NCBI GenBank assembly: GCA_023434015.1
Contig: JAEYTM010000103.1
Location: forward strand, 1 to 5,725
Reading direction: 5' to 3'
Length of the DNA stretch: 5,725 nt
DNA from: Pseudomonadota bacterium
Lineage (GTDB): Bacteria; Pseudomonadota; Alphaproteobacteria; Caulobacterales; Caulobacteraceae
Below the pieces are notes generated by a model that ran no database searches, was not told the origin of the DNA, and saw nothing but the letters and a program-made list of their open reading frames with translations. This document shows, in pieces, positions 1 to 5,725 of the stretch. A program made the translations under genes and the position numbers. Numbering within the stretch: the stretch's first letter is position 1; each line of letters opens with the position of its first letter.

Positions 1-1611
1 CCGCAGGGCCGCCCGCGCCTCGGCCGGCGTCACCCCGCCGACCGCGAACAGCAGCACCCCATAGGTCAGGCCGCCGGCCAGGCAGACCAGCAGCAGCGTC
101 GCCTCCTTGGTCCCCAGAACCGGGACCCCGCCGAACAGGCCCTCCAGCCACGGCCGGTAGTGGGAGGCGGCGGCCAGCATCGCCCCCAGCACCGCGCTCG
201 CCGCGGCCACCCGGCCGATCTTGCCCCAGGCCCGCGCCGAGGGCCGGTAGGCGCCCTGGCCGGCCAGCCGCAGCGCCAGCTGCGCCACCGTCACCCAGGA
301 CGCCGCCGCCGTCGCCAGGGCGATGCCCTCGAAGCCGAGGGTGTAGAACAGGGCCACGCCCAGCACGATGTTCACCGCCACCGAGACCAGCGAGAAGGTC
401 ATCGGCGTGCGGGTGTCGCCGCGGGCGAAGAAGGCCGGCTGCAGGATCTTGATCAGCACGAAGGCGGGCACGCCCCAGCCGTAGTGGAACAGCAGCCGGG
501 CGGCGTTGGCCGCGTCCGCGCTGGTGAAGGCGCCGCGGGCGAACAGGCCGTCGATCAGGTAGAACGGCATGGCCATCAGCGCCGCCGCCGCCGGCAGGCT
601 CAGCGCCAGGCCGAACACCACCGCCTGGTCCATGGCGCCCTGGGCGTCGTCGTGGTCCTCGGTCTGGATCGAGGCCGACAGGCGCGGCAGCAGGGCGACC
701 CCGATGGCCACCCCCACCAGGCTCAGCGGCAGCTGATAGAAGCGCTCGGCGAAGCTCAGCCAGGCGCGCATCCCGGCCACCTGGCTGGCCAGGGCGGCGG
801 AGATCACCAGGTTGATCTGGGTGGCGCTGGAGGCGATCACGCCGGGGATCATCCGGCGCAGCATGCCGCGGGTGTCGGCGGTCAGCTTCAGGCTGCCCAG
901 GCGGATCCGCGCCCCGGTGCGCCGCGCGCCCCACCAGCACAGCGCCGCCTGGCTGACGCCGGCGACCAGCACCCCCCAGGACGCCGCCCAGGCCGCCTCG
1001 ACCGGGTCCTTCTGCGGCAGCACCACGGCCAGCATCACCAGGTTCAGCACCGTCGGATAGAGGCCGGAGACGATGAACCGCCCCCGCGCCTGCAGGGCGC
1101 CGGCGAACAGGGCGGCGATCACCATGCAGGGCAGATAGGGCATGGTGATCTGGGTCAGGATCACCGCCAGCTTGAACTTCGCCGGATCGGCCAGGAAGCC
1201 GTAGCTGTAGACCTGCATGATCCACGGCATGGCCAGCTGGCAGGCCACGGTGATGACGACGCTCAGCGCCGCCATGGTCGCCAGGGCGTCGGAGGCGAAG
1301 CGGTCGGCCGCCTCCTTGCCCTCGGCGGCCAGGCGCCGCGAATAGTCCGGCACGAAGGCGGCGGCGAAGGCGCCCTCGGCGAACATCCGCCGGAACAGGT
1401 TCGGGAAGGTCAGGGCCGTGTAATAGGCGTCCGCGGCGATGGTCTGGCTGGCGCCCAGCTTGGCGGCGATCACCAGGTCCCGCGCCAGCCCCATGAACCG
1501 GCTGACCAGGGTCAGGGCCGAGAAGATCGCCGACGACCGCAGCAGGCCCGGCGGCCTGCGCTGCGGCGCCTCCGGCGCGGGGATGGGCAGGGGCGTCGGC
1601 GTCTCGGTCAC
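1..1611 (-). CDS. murJ: Lipid II flippase MurJ (MviN family), 3' end cut by window edge
   Basis: Integral membrane flippase of the MOP/MviN family that moves lipid II across the cytoplasmic membrane for peptidoglycan synthesis. Reading the minus strand from a GTG at 1611 gives 537 codons with no stop before the window edge. E. coli MurJ is about 511 residues, so little should be missing. Family signatures seen: SRFMGLARD (residues 37-45), DAYY (D61), PNLFRRMFAEGAF (70-82), AERFYQLP (288-295), VGVAIGVALLPRLS (299-312) and PAFFARGDTRTP (392-403). Many hydrophobic segments match a 14-helix protein. Arginines equivalent to E. coli R18, R24, R52 and R270 appear kept (R37, R44, R74/75, R290); the E273 position reads Q293. 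Start is uncertain: no ATG precedes the conserved core and no Shine-Dalgarno is visible. A TTG at 1647, with an in-frame TGA just upstream at 1659-1657, would add 12 residues. Either start gives a Pro/Thr-rich N-terminal tail. It follows glnD closely, probably in one operon. Confidence 0.93.
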   Translation of the reverse strand, partial: MTETPTPLPIPAPEAPQRRPPGLLRSSAIFSALTLVSRFMGLARDLVIAAKLGASQTIAADAYYTALTFPNLFRRMFAEGAFAAAFVPDYSRRLAAEGKEAADRFASDALATMAALSVVITVACQLAMPWIMQVYSYGFLADPAKFKLAVILTQITMPYLPCMVIAALFAGALQARGRFIVSGLYPTVLNLVMLAVVLPQKDPVEAAWAASWGVLVAGVSQAALCWWGARRTGARIRLGSLKLTADTRGMLRRMIPGVIASSATQINLVISAALASQVAGMRAWLSFAERFYQLPLSLVGVAIGVALLPRLSASIQTEDHDDAQGAMDQAVVFGLALSLPAAAALMAMPFYLIDGLFARGAFTSADAANAARLLFHYGWGVPAFVLIKILQPAFFARGDTRTPMTFSLVSVAVNIVLGVALFYTLGFEGIALATAAASWVTVAQLALRLAGQGAYRPSARAWGKIGRVAAASAVLGAMLAAASHYRPWLEGLFGGVPVLGTKEATLLLVCLAGGLTYGVLLFAVGGVTPAEARAALR

Positions 1612-1642
1612 GCCGGTCTTGGTCGGCGGCTTCGGGCGCCCC

Positions 1643-1668
1643 GTCAAGCTAGCGCGTCAAGCTAGCGC
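1643..1668. repeat. Perfect 13-bp tandem duplication at the glnD/murJ junction
   Basis: The plus-strand unit GTCAAGCTAGCGC occurs twice with no gap or mismatch, at 1643-1655 and 1656-1668. On the coding (minus) strand the unit is GCGCTAGCTTGAC. The right-hand copy contains the glnD stop codon TAG (1664-1662) and a TTG (1660) that hits a stop after three codons. The left-hand copy contains the candidate murJ TTG start (1647). Because 13 is not a multiple of three, gain or loss of a unit changes frame, but the unit lies at the very end of glnD and in the gap, so neither protein core is affected. Each copy also carries the 6-bp palindrome GCTAGC. Confidence 0.9.
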
Positions 1669-4487
1669 GCCACGCTGGCCCGGGCGCGCTGCAGGTTGGC
1701 GCGGCCGCCGCCCGACTTCACCTCGTCCTCGGCGTCGGTCAGGGCCGACATCAGCGCCGTCTTCAGGGCGTTGCGCTTGCGGGCGTCGGCGATCTTCCCG
1801 CCGTCGGCGCCGACCACATAGAAGGCGTCCACCGCCCGCTCGCCATAGCCGTCGATGTGCGCCGACAGGATCGACAGCCCGGCGTCGGAGATGGTCCGCG
1901 CCAGCGCCGCCAGCAGGCCCGGCCGGTCGCGGCCCGAGGCCTCGATCACCGTCGAGGTCTCCGAGGCGTCGTTGTCCAGCATCACCGTCGGGGTGATCGA
2001 GAAGGCCGCCGTGCGGCCCAGGTCGCCGGGCCGGCGCGTCTCGGCCCTCGCCGGCTCGCCGCGCGCCGCCCCCTCCAGGGCCTCGGTCAGCCGCACCAGG
2101 GCCTTGGGCGTCGTGCCGCCATAGGGCTGGCCGGTGGCGTCCTGCACATAGAACACGTCCAGCGCCTGGCCGGCGCGGGAAGTGTACACCCGCGCCCCGA
2201 CGACGTTGGCCCCGGACTGGGTGATCGCCTCGGCGAGGTCGACGAACAGCCGCGGCCGGTCGGTCGCCGCCACCGCCACTTCCGAGGCGTTGAGGTCGGT
2301 CCGCACCCGGCCCTCGGCCGCCGCCCCGCCGTTCTCCCGCGCCCGCCGCGACAGCGCTGCGTGGGTCAGCACCTCGGCGTCGGAGAAGGCGCTGAAATAG
2401 GCGTCCTCCATGGCGTCGCCCCAGGCCTCGGCCGCCGGGTCGGCGCGCGACATCCGCACCCGCGCGTCATAGGCGGCGTTCTCGTGATAGCGCTTCAGCG
2501 CCGCCGCCGTGTCCGAGCCGCGGCCGCCACGGAAGATCGCCTCGGTTGCGCCGTAGAGCTCGCGCATCAGCTGGCCCTTCCAGCCGTTCCACACGCCGGG
2601 CCCGACGGCGCGGATGTCGGCGGTGGTCAGCACCAGCAGCAGGCGCAGACGCTCCGGCGTCTGCACGATGCCGGCGAAGTCGGAGACCGTCCGCGGGTCG
2701 GAGATGTCGCGCTTCTGGGCGTAGTCGCTCATCACCAGGTGGTGCTCGACCAGCCAGGCGACCAGCTCGATCTTCGAGCGCTCCACGCCCAGGCGCTCGC
2801 AGGCCGAGCGCGCCGCCCGCGCCCCGGCCAGCTCCTGGCCGCCGGCCCCGCCCTTGCCGGTGTCGTGCAGCAGCATAGCCAGGAACAGCGCCTCGCGGTC
2901 GTCGATCAGCGGCATGATCTGGGTCGACAGCGGGTGGTCCTCGGCGAACCGCCCGGCGGCGATGTCGGCGATCACCCCGATGGCCCGCAGGGTGTGCTCG
3001 TCCACCGTGTAGGAGTGGTACATGTTGAACTGCATCTGGGCGACGATCCGCCCGTACTCGGGGATGTAGCGGCCCAGCACCCCGGCCTCGGTCATCAGCG
3101 TCAGGGTCCGCTGCGGGTCGCGCCCGCGCGCCAGCACGTCGAGGAACACCTTGGCCGCGTGGCGGTCGCGCCGCACCGCCGAGGTGATCAGCGGCGTCGC
3201 CCGGCTGGCGGCGGTGAAGGCGTCGGGGTGCAGGTCGAGGTTGCGGCGGTCGGCGATGCGGAACAGCCGCAGCAGGTTCACCGGGTCGCGCTCGAAGGTC
3301 TCCGGCCCGTCCACCGCCAGCCGCCCGGACACCTCGTGGAAGCCCGGCTCGTCCAGCGGCGTCTTCTTCGGCCGCCGGGTCGGCAGCAGGCGCGAGATGC
3401 CCTTCGGCGCGGTCTTGACCTGGTCGGCCTCCAGCTTGGCGGCGAACACCCGGGTCAGCGAGCCGACCTCCTTGGCGAACAGGAAGTAGCGGCGCATGAA
3501 CCGCTCCACCGCCGGCGCGTCGCCGCGGTCGCCATAGCCCATCCGCCGGGCGATCTCCGGCTGCAGGTCGAAGGTCAGCCGCTCCTCCGGCCGGCCGGTG
3601 GCGAAGTGCAGGTGGCTGCGCACCGCCCATAGGAAGTCGAAGGCGCGGATGAAGGTGCGCACCTCCCGCCCGTCGAACATCTCCAGCCGCATCACCGTCT
3701 CGATCGGCTCGCCCGGCCGCAGGTACTGGGCGATCCAGAACAGGGTGTTGAGGTCGCGCAGGCCGCCCTTGCCCTCCTTGACGTTGGGCTCGACCATGTA
3801 GCGGCTGGCCCCGGCGCGGGCGTGACGCTCGTCGCGCTCCTTCAGCTTGGCGGCGACGAACTCGGCCCCGGTGCCCTTGACCACCTCGGTCTGGAACCGC
3901 CGCATCAGCTCGGCCGCCAGCGCCTCGTCGCCGCACAGCCGGCGGGCCTCGAGGATCGAGGTGCGGATGGTGAAGTCCTCGCGCGCCAGCTTCACGCACT
4001 CGTCGATGGTCCGCGAGGCGTGGCCGACCTTGAAGCCCAGGTCCCACAGCGCATAGAGCATGTACTCGATCACGCTCTCGGCGTGGGCGGTCTGCTTGTA
4101 GGGCCGCACGAACAGCAGATCGATGTCCGAGAACGGCGCCAGCGTCCCGCGCCCGTAGCCGCCCACCGCCATCAGCGCCAGCCGCTCGCCCTCGGTCGGG
4201 TTGCGCGCCCGGAAGATGTGCACGGTGGTGAAGTCCCACAGCGCCGAGACCACCTCGTCGGTCACCCCGGAGAGCAGCCGCGCGGTCTCGATCCCCCCGG
4301 CCCCGTTCTCCAGCCGCTCCTTGGCGATCATCCGGCCGCGGAACAGCGCCTGTTTCAGGATCTCCAGCGCCGCCTTGCGCTGCGCCGTCTCGTCGGCGGC
4401 CTCCAGGGCGGCGGCGGACAGCTGGGCGCGCAGCCGCACCCCGTCGACGACATATTCCAGGCGGGTCGGGCGCAGGCGTGGGGGCAT
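1662..4487 (-). CDS. glnD: Bifunctional PII uridylyltransferase/uridylyl-removing enzyme GlnD
   Basis: Cytoplasmic nitrogen sensor, known in the family to uridylylate PII proteins (GlnB/GlnK) when glutamine is low and to remove UMP when it is high. The 941-residue length is typical of alphaproteobacterial GlnD (E. coli about 890). Domains in order: N-terminal helical part; nucleotidyltransferase with GGYGRGTLAPFSDIDLLF (109-126), whose D121 and D123 are the expected metal-binding pair; conserved MVEPNVKEGKGGLRDLN (231-247) in the GlnD/GlnE-type region; HD phosphohydrolase with DEHT (H498), HDTGKG (H541, D542), EHH (581-583) and TTAD (D624) for UMP removal; two C-terminal ACT domains, about 745-805 (RPRLFVDLAEAITQSGANV) and 853-920 (DRPGLLAALARTISDAG), for glutamine sensing. 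All core catalytic motifs are intact. The ATG at 4487 has no Shine-Dalgarno, but it begins the expected N-terminus and I saw no better in-frame start nearby. murJ follows on the same strand; the upstream gene is divergent. Confidence 0.97.
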   Translation of the reverse strand: MPPRLRPTRLEYVVDGVRLRAQLSAAALEAADETAQRKAALEILKQALFRGRMIAKERLENGAGGIETARLLSGVTDEVVSALWDFTTVHIFRARNPTEGERLALMAVGGYGRGTLAPFSDIDLLFVRPYKQTAHAESVIEYMLYALWDLGFKVGHASRTIDECVKLAREDFTIRTSILEARRLCGDEALAAELMRRFQTEVVKGTGAEFVAAKLKERDERHARAGASRYMVEPNVKEGKGGLRDLNTLFWIAQYLRPGEPIETVMRLEMFDGREVRTFIRAFDFLWAVRSHLHFATGRPEERLTFDLQPEIARRMGYGDRGDAPAVERFMRRYFLFAKEVGSLTRVFAAKLEADQVKTAPKGISRLLPTRRPKKTPLDEPGFHEVSGRLAVDGPETFERDPVNLLRLFRIADRRNLDLHPDAFTAASRATPLITSAVRRDRHAAKVFLDVLARGRDPQRTLTLMTEAGVLGRYIPEYGRIVAQMQFNMYHSYTVDEHTLRAIGVIADIAAGRFAEDHPLSTQIMPLIDDREALFLAMLLHDTGKGGAGGQELAGARAARSACERLGVERSKIELVAWLVEHHLVMSDYAQKRDISDPRTVSDFAGIVQTPERLRLLLVLTTADIRAVGPGVWNGWKGQLMRELYGATEAIFRGGRGSDTAAALKRYHENAAYDARVRMSRADPAAEAWGDAMEDAYFSAFSDAEVLTHAALSRRARENGGAAAEGRVRTDLNASEVAVAATDRPRLFVDLAEAITQSGANVVGARVYTSRAGQALDVFYVQDATGQPYGGTTPKALVRLTEALEGAARGEPARAETRRPGDLGRTAAFSITPTVMLDNDASETSTVIEASGRDRPGLLAALARTISDAGLSILSAHIDGYGERAVDAFYVVGADGGKIADARKRNALKTALMSALTDAEDEVKSGGGRANLQRARASVAR

Positions 4488-4494
4488 GGCCCGG

Positions 4495-4502
4495 GATATA
4501 GG
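4495..4502 (-). promoter_or_regulatory. Candidate -10 element for a leaderless glnD transcript
   Basis: On the minus strand this reads CCTATATC, matching seven of eight positions of the Caulobacter housekeeping sigma -10 consensus GCTANAWC. It ends seven bases before the glnD ATG, so initiation at the usual distance would fall at or next to the A of the ATG and give a leaderless mRNA. This fits the absence of a ribosome binding site. No TTGACG-like -35 box is seen at the usual spacing, so the promoter may be weak, activator-dependent, or a chance match. Confidence 0.4.
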
Positions 4503-4512
4503 CGAATTCGCC
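4501..4512. promoter_or_regulatory. 12-bp perfect palindrome GGCGAATTCGCC upstream of glnD
   Basis: A perfect dyad, GGCGAATTCGCC, with an AT core in very GC-rich surroundings. It overlaps two bases of the candidate glnD -10 element and would lie in the -10/-35 spacer, a common place for a repressor operator. I do not recognise it as the binding site of a named regulator. It could be chance. Confidence 0.3.
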
Positions 4513-4643
4513 GCCGCGCGCAGGAGGCTTCGCCGCCGCCGCGCCGCTTCCCGGCGCCTTGTGCATTCCGGCGGCGCTCCCAGATAGGAGGGCTGTCCTC
4601 AACGGGCAGTCAGTCAGGCGGACGGGTCGTCGGTCAGTGCAGT

Positions 4644-4651
4644 AAGGGAGG
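4644..4651 (+). promoter_or_regulatory. Shine-Dalgarno AAGGGAGG setting the start at TTG 4661
   Basis: AAGGGAGG is a strong match to the anti-Shine-Dalgarno. It directly abuts the GTG at 4652, leaving no room for initiation there, but sits nine bases before the in-frame TTG at 4661, which is workable spacing. This favours TTG 4661 as the true start of the rightward gene. Confidence 0.6.
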
Positions 4652-4660
4652 GTGCCGGTC

Positions 4661-5638
4661 TTGGCGTCACCGTTCGACGGCTATGAAGTGGAGCAGGCCC
4701 TGCGGCCGCAGGCCCCCGGCTGGGGCTTCGACCTCGACCGCGCCCTCTCCTCGGTGGTCGCCCTGGAGGCCCGCGTGCCGGACGACGCTTTCACCGCCCC
4801 GGTGCTCGGCACCTCGCGGCTCGGCAACGGCGTCGTCATCGGCGCCAACGGCCTCGTCCTGACCATCGGCTATCTGGTCACCGAGGCCGACGAGGTGATC
4901 CTCACCCGCAACGACGGCGTCCGCGTCCCCGGCCACGTCCTCGGCGTCGACCAGGCGACCGGCTTCGGCCTCGTCCAGGCGCTGGACCCGCTCGACCTGC
5001 CCGCCCTGCCGCTGGGCGACTCCGCCGCCCTGGAGCCCGGCCGCCCGGTGGTGGTCGCCGGGGCCGGCGGCCGCGCCCACGCCCTCTCCGGCCAGCTGAT
5101 CGCCCGCATGCCGTTCGACGGCTACTGGGAGTACCGGCTGGAGGCCGCCCTGATGACCGCCCCGGCCCATCCGCACTGGAGCGGCGCGGCCCTGATCGGC
5201 GCCGACGGCCGGCTGCTCGGCGTCGGCTCGCTCAGCCTGGAGCGCCAGACCCGCGTCGGGCCGCAGCCGATCAACATGTTCGTGCCGATCGAGCTGCTGC
5301 CGCCGATCCTCGACGACCTCGCCCGCGGCCGCCCGGCCCGCGCGCCGCGCCCCTGGCTCGGCGTCTTCGCCCAGGAGCTGGAGGAGGGCGGCGTCATCGT
5401 CGCCGCGATCAATCCGGCCAGCCCCGCCGCCCGCGCCGAGCTGCGCCCCGGCGACATCGTCCACGCCGTCGCCGGCCAGCCGGTCGGCGACCTCTCCGGC
5501 TTCTACGACGCCCTCTGGGGCCTCGGCCCGGCCGGCGTCGTCGTCCCCCTGACCCTGCAGCGCGAGAACGACGTCTTCGACGTCGAGGTCCGCTCCGCCG
5601 ACCGCGCCAGGCTGCTGAAGAAGCCCCGCCTCAACTGA
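4661..5638 (+). CDS. HtrA/S1C-like trypsin-fold and PDZ protein, probably a catalytically dead pseudoprotease
   Basis: A 325-residue protein resembling the DegP/HtrA (S1C) family: a trypsin-like domain at about 25-220, then one PDZ domain at about 230-312 (PWLGVF at 231, PASPAARAELRPGDIV at 252-267). Aligned by eye to DegP, the segment normally reading TNxHVV is TIGYLV here (Y71 in place of His), the D..(S/T)DIAL segment is DQATGFGLVQ (G101 in place of Asp), and GNSGG is HWSGA (Ser kept at S174). Two of three triad residues are thus missing, so proteolysis is unlikely; a binding, scaffold or chaperone role is inference. No signal peptide or membrane segment is seen, unlike periplasmic HtrA, so it is probably cytoplasmic. 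The start TTG 4661 is chosen from Shine-Dalgarno spacing; GTG 4652 would add three residues. It is divergent from glnD with a gap of about 170 bases. No convincing promoter of its own was seen. Confidence 0.88.
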   Translation: MASPFDGYEVEQALRPQAPGWGFDLDRALSSVVALEARVPDDAFTAPVLGTSRLGNGVVIGANGLVLTIGYLVTEADEVILTRNDGVRVPGHVLGVDQATGFGLVQALDPLDLPALPLGDSAALEPGRPVVVAGAGGRAHALSGQLIARMPFDGYWEYRLEAALMTAPAHPHWSGAALIGADGRLLGVGSLSLERQTRVGPQPINMFVPIELLPPILDDLARGRPARAPRPWLGVFAQELEEGGVIVAAINPASPAARAELRPGDIVHAVAGQPVGDLSGFYDALWGLGPAGVVVPLTLQRENDVFDVEVRSADRARLLKKPRLN

Positions 5639-5641
5639 CCT

Positions 5642-5720
5642 GCGCAGCCAACCCCCTTCTCCCCCTGCCGAACAAGGACCGCGCAGCCAGAAACCCTTCT
5701 CTCCCTGCCGGAGAAGGACC
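5642..5720. repeat. Two tandem diverged copies of a ~39-40 bp intergenic element
   Basis: Copy 1 (5642-5680) and copy 2 (5681-5720) both begin GCGCAGCCA, continue with a CCCTTCT...CCCTGCCG tract and end AAGGACC. They differ at a few bases and by a one-base length change. The layout resembles the short CCTTCTC...GAGAAGG repeats dispersed between genes in several proteobacterial genomes, but dispersal cannot be tested within this window. The array starts three bases after the protease-like stop codon and may continue past the right edge. Confidence 0.7.
5695..5717. repeat. Inverted repeat CCTTCTC/GAGAAGG (possible hairpin) in copy 2
   Basis: CCTTCTC (5695-5701) and GAGAAGG (5711-5717) form a perfect 7-bp stem with a 9-base loop. 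The equivalent arms in copy 1 (5655-5661 and 5671-5677) pair only at CCTT/AAGG because the right arm reads AACAAGG. It could help end transcription or protect the 3' end of the upstream mRNA. No T-run follows on the plus strand, so a classic intrinsic terminator is not supported. Confidence 0.5.
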
Positions 5721-5725
5721 ACGCG

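Noticed and set aside
1625..1660. TTGACG on the minus strand (at 1660 and 1647) as a -35 box for an internal murJ promoter
   Set aside because: It matches the Caulobacter -35 consensus, but no GCTANAWC-like -10 lies 10-14 bases downstream. The match is a by-product of the 13-bp duplication.
160..1665. Long plus-strand open frame of about 501 codons antisense to murJ
   Set aside because: Its product is low-complexity (Gly/Arg/Gln/His-rich) with no domain. This is the usual antisense artefact of high-GC codon bias; the minus-strand frame gives a clear MurJ.
1857..3632. Plus-strand open frame of about 591 codons antisense to glnD
   Set aside because: Compositionally biased translation with no recognisable fold, lying entirely opposite well-conserved GlnD domains.
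4507..4540. Direct repeat TTCGCCGCCG on either side of AGGAGGC in the glnD upstream region
   Set aside because: Simple GCC-rich sequence that recurs by chance at this base composition; no regular spacing or dyad supports a binding site.
4561..4587. Nine-codon plus-strand reading frame (GTG to TAG) in the intergenic region as a leader peptide
   Set aside because: There is no Shine-Dalgarno at a usable distance, no run of regulatory codons and no attenuator-like hairpins after it.
2467..4602. Minus-strand open frame of about 711 codons overlapping glnD in another frame
   Set aside because: It is a frame shadow of glnD: Ala/Gly/Arg/Pro-rich with no motifs, while the glnD frame carries all the catalytic signatures.
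3822..4862. Plus-strand open frame of about 346 codons crossing the glnD start and the intergenic region
   Set aside because: It runs antisense to glnD, then out of frame with the protease-like gene, with no conserved motif and no ribosome binding site.
4667..5722. Minus-strand open frame of about 351 codons antisense to the HtrA-like gene
   Set aside because: Gly/Asp/Ala/Val-rich shadow without domains; the plus-strand trypsin-like/PDZ reading is far better supported.

Overview
The window is very GC-rich DNA (roughly 70% G+C by eye) with dense, strongly codon-biased genes. It looks like an alphaproteobacterium, most likely a Caulobacterales member (Caulobacter/Phenylobacterium type). That assignment is an inference from three things: base composition, a 941-residue GlnD directly followed by murJ, and a Caulobacter-like -10 element placed so that glnD could be read from a leaderless mRNA. 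No taxonomic marker gene is present.

Layout: (1) bases 1 to about 1611, minus strand: murJ (mviN), the lipid II flippase, nearly complete and running off the left edge at its C-terminal end. (2) Bases 1643-1668: a perfect 13-bp tandem duplication spanning the glnD stop codon and the glnD-murJ junction. (3) Bases 1662-4487, minus strand: complete glnD, the bifunctional PII uridylyltransferase/uridylyl-removing enzyme. (4) Bases 4488-4660: a divergent intergenic region with a -10-like element and a 12-bp palindrome just upstream of glnD, and a strong Shine-Dalgarno for the rightward gene. (5) Bases 4661-5638, plus strand: an HtrA/S1C-like trypsin-fold plus PDZ protein whose catalytic His and Asp positions appear replaced, so it is probably a pseudoprotease. 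(6) Bases 5642-5720: two tandem, diverged copies of a ~39-40 bp element with a CCTTCTC/GAGAAGG inverted repeat.

glnD and murJ are on the same strand with a short gap and are probably co-transcribed, so nitrogen-status signalling and peptidoglycan precursor export share a transcript here. The rightward gene is a separate transcription unit. I see no mobile element, CRISPR array, RNA gene or defence system. The observations most worth a second look are the degenerate triad of the HtrA-like protein, the 13-bp duplication, and the architecture of the glnD start region.
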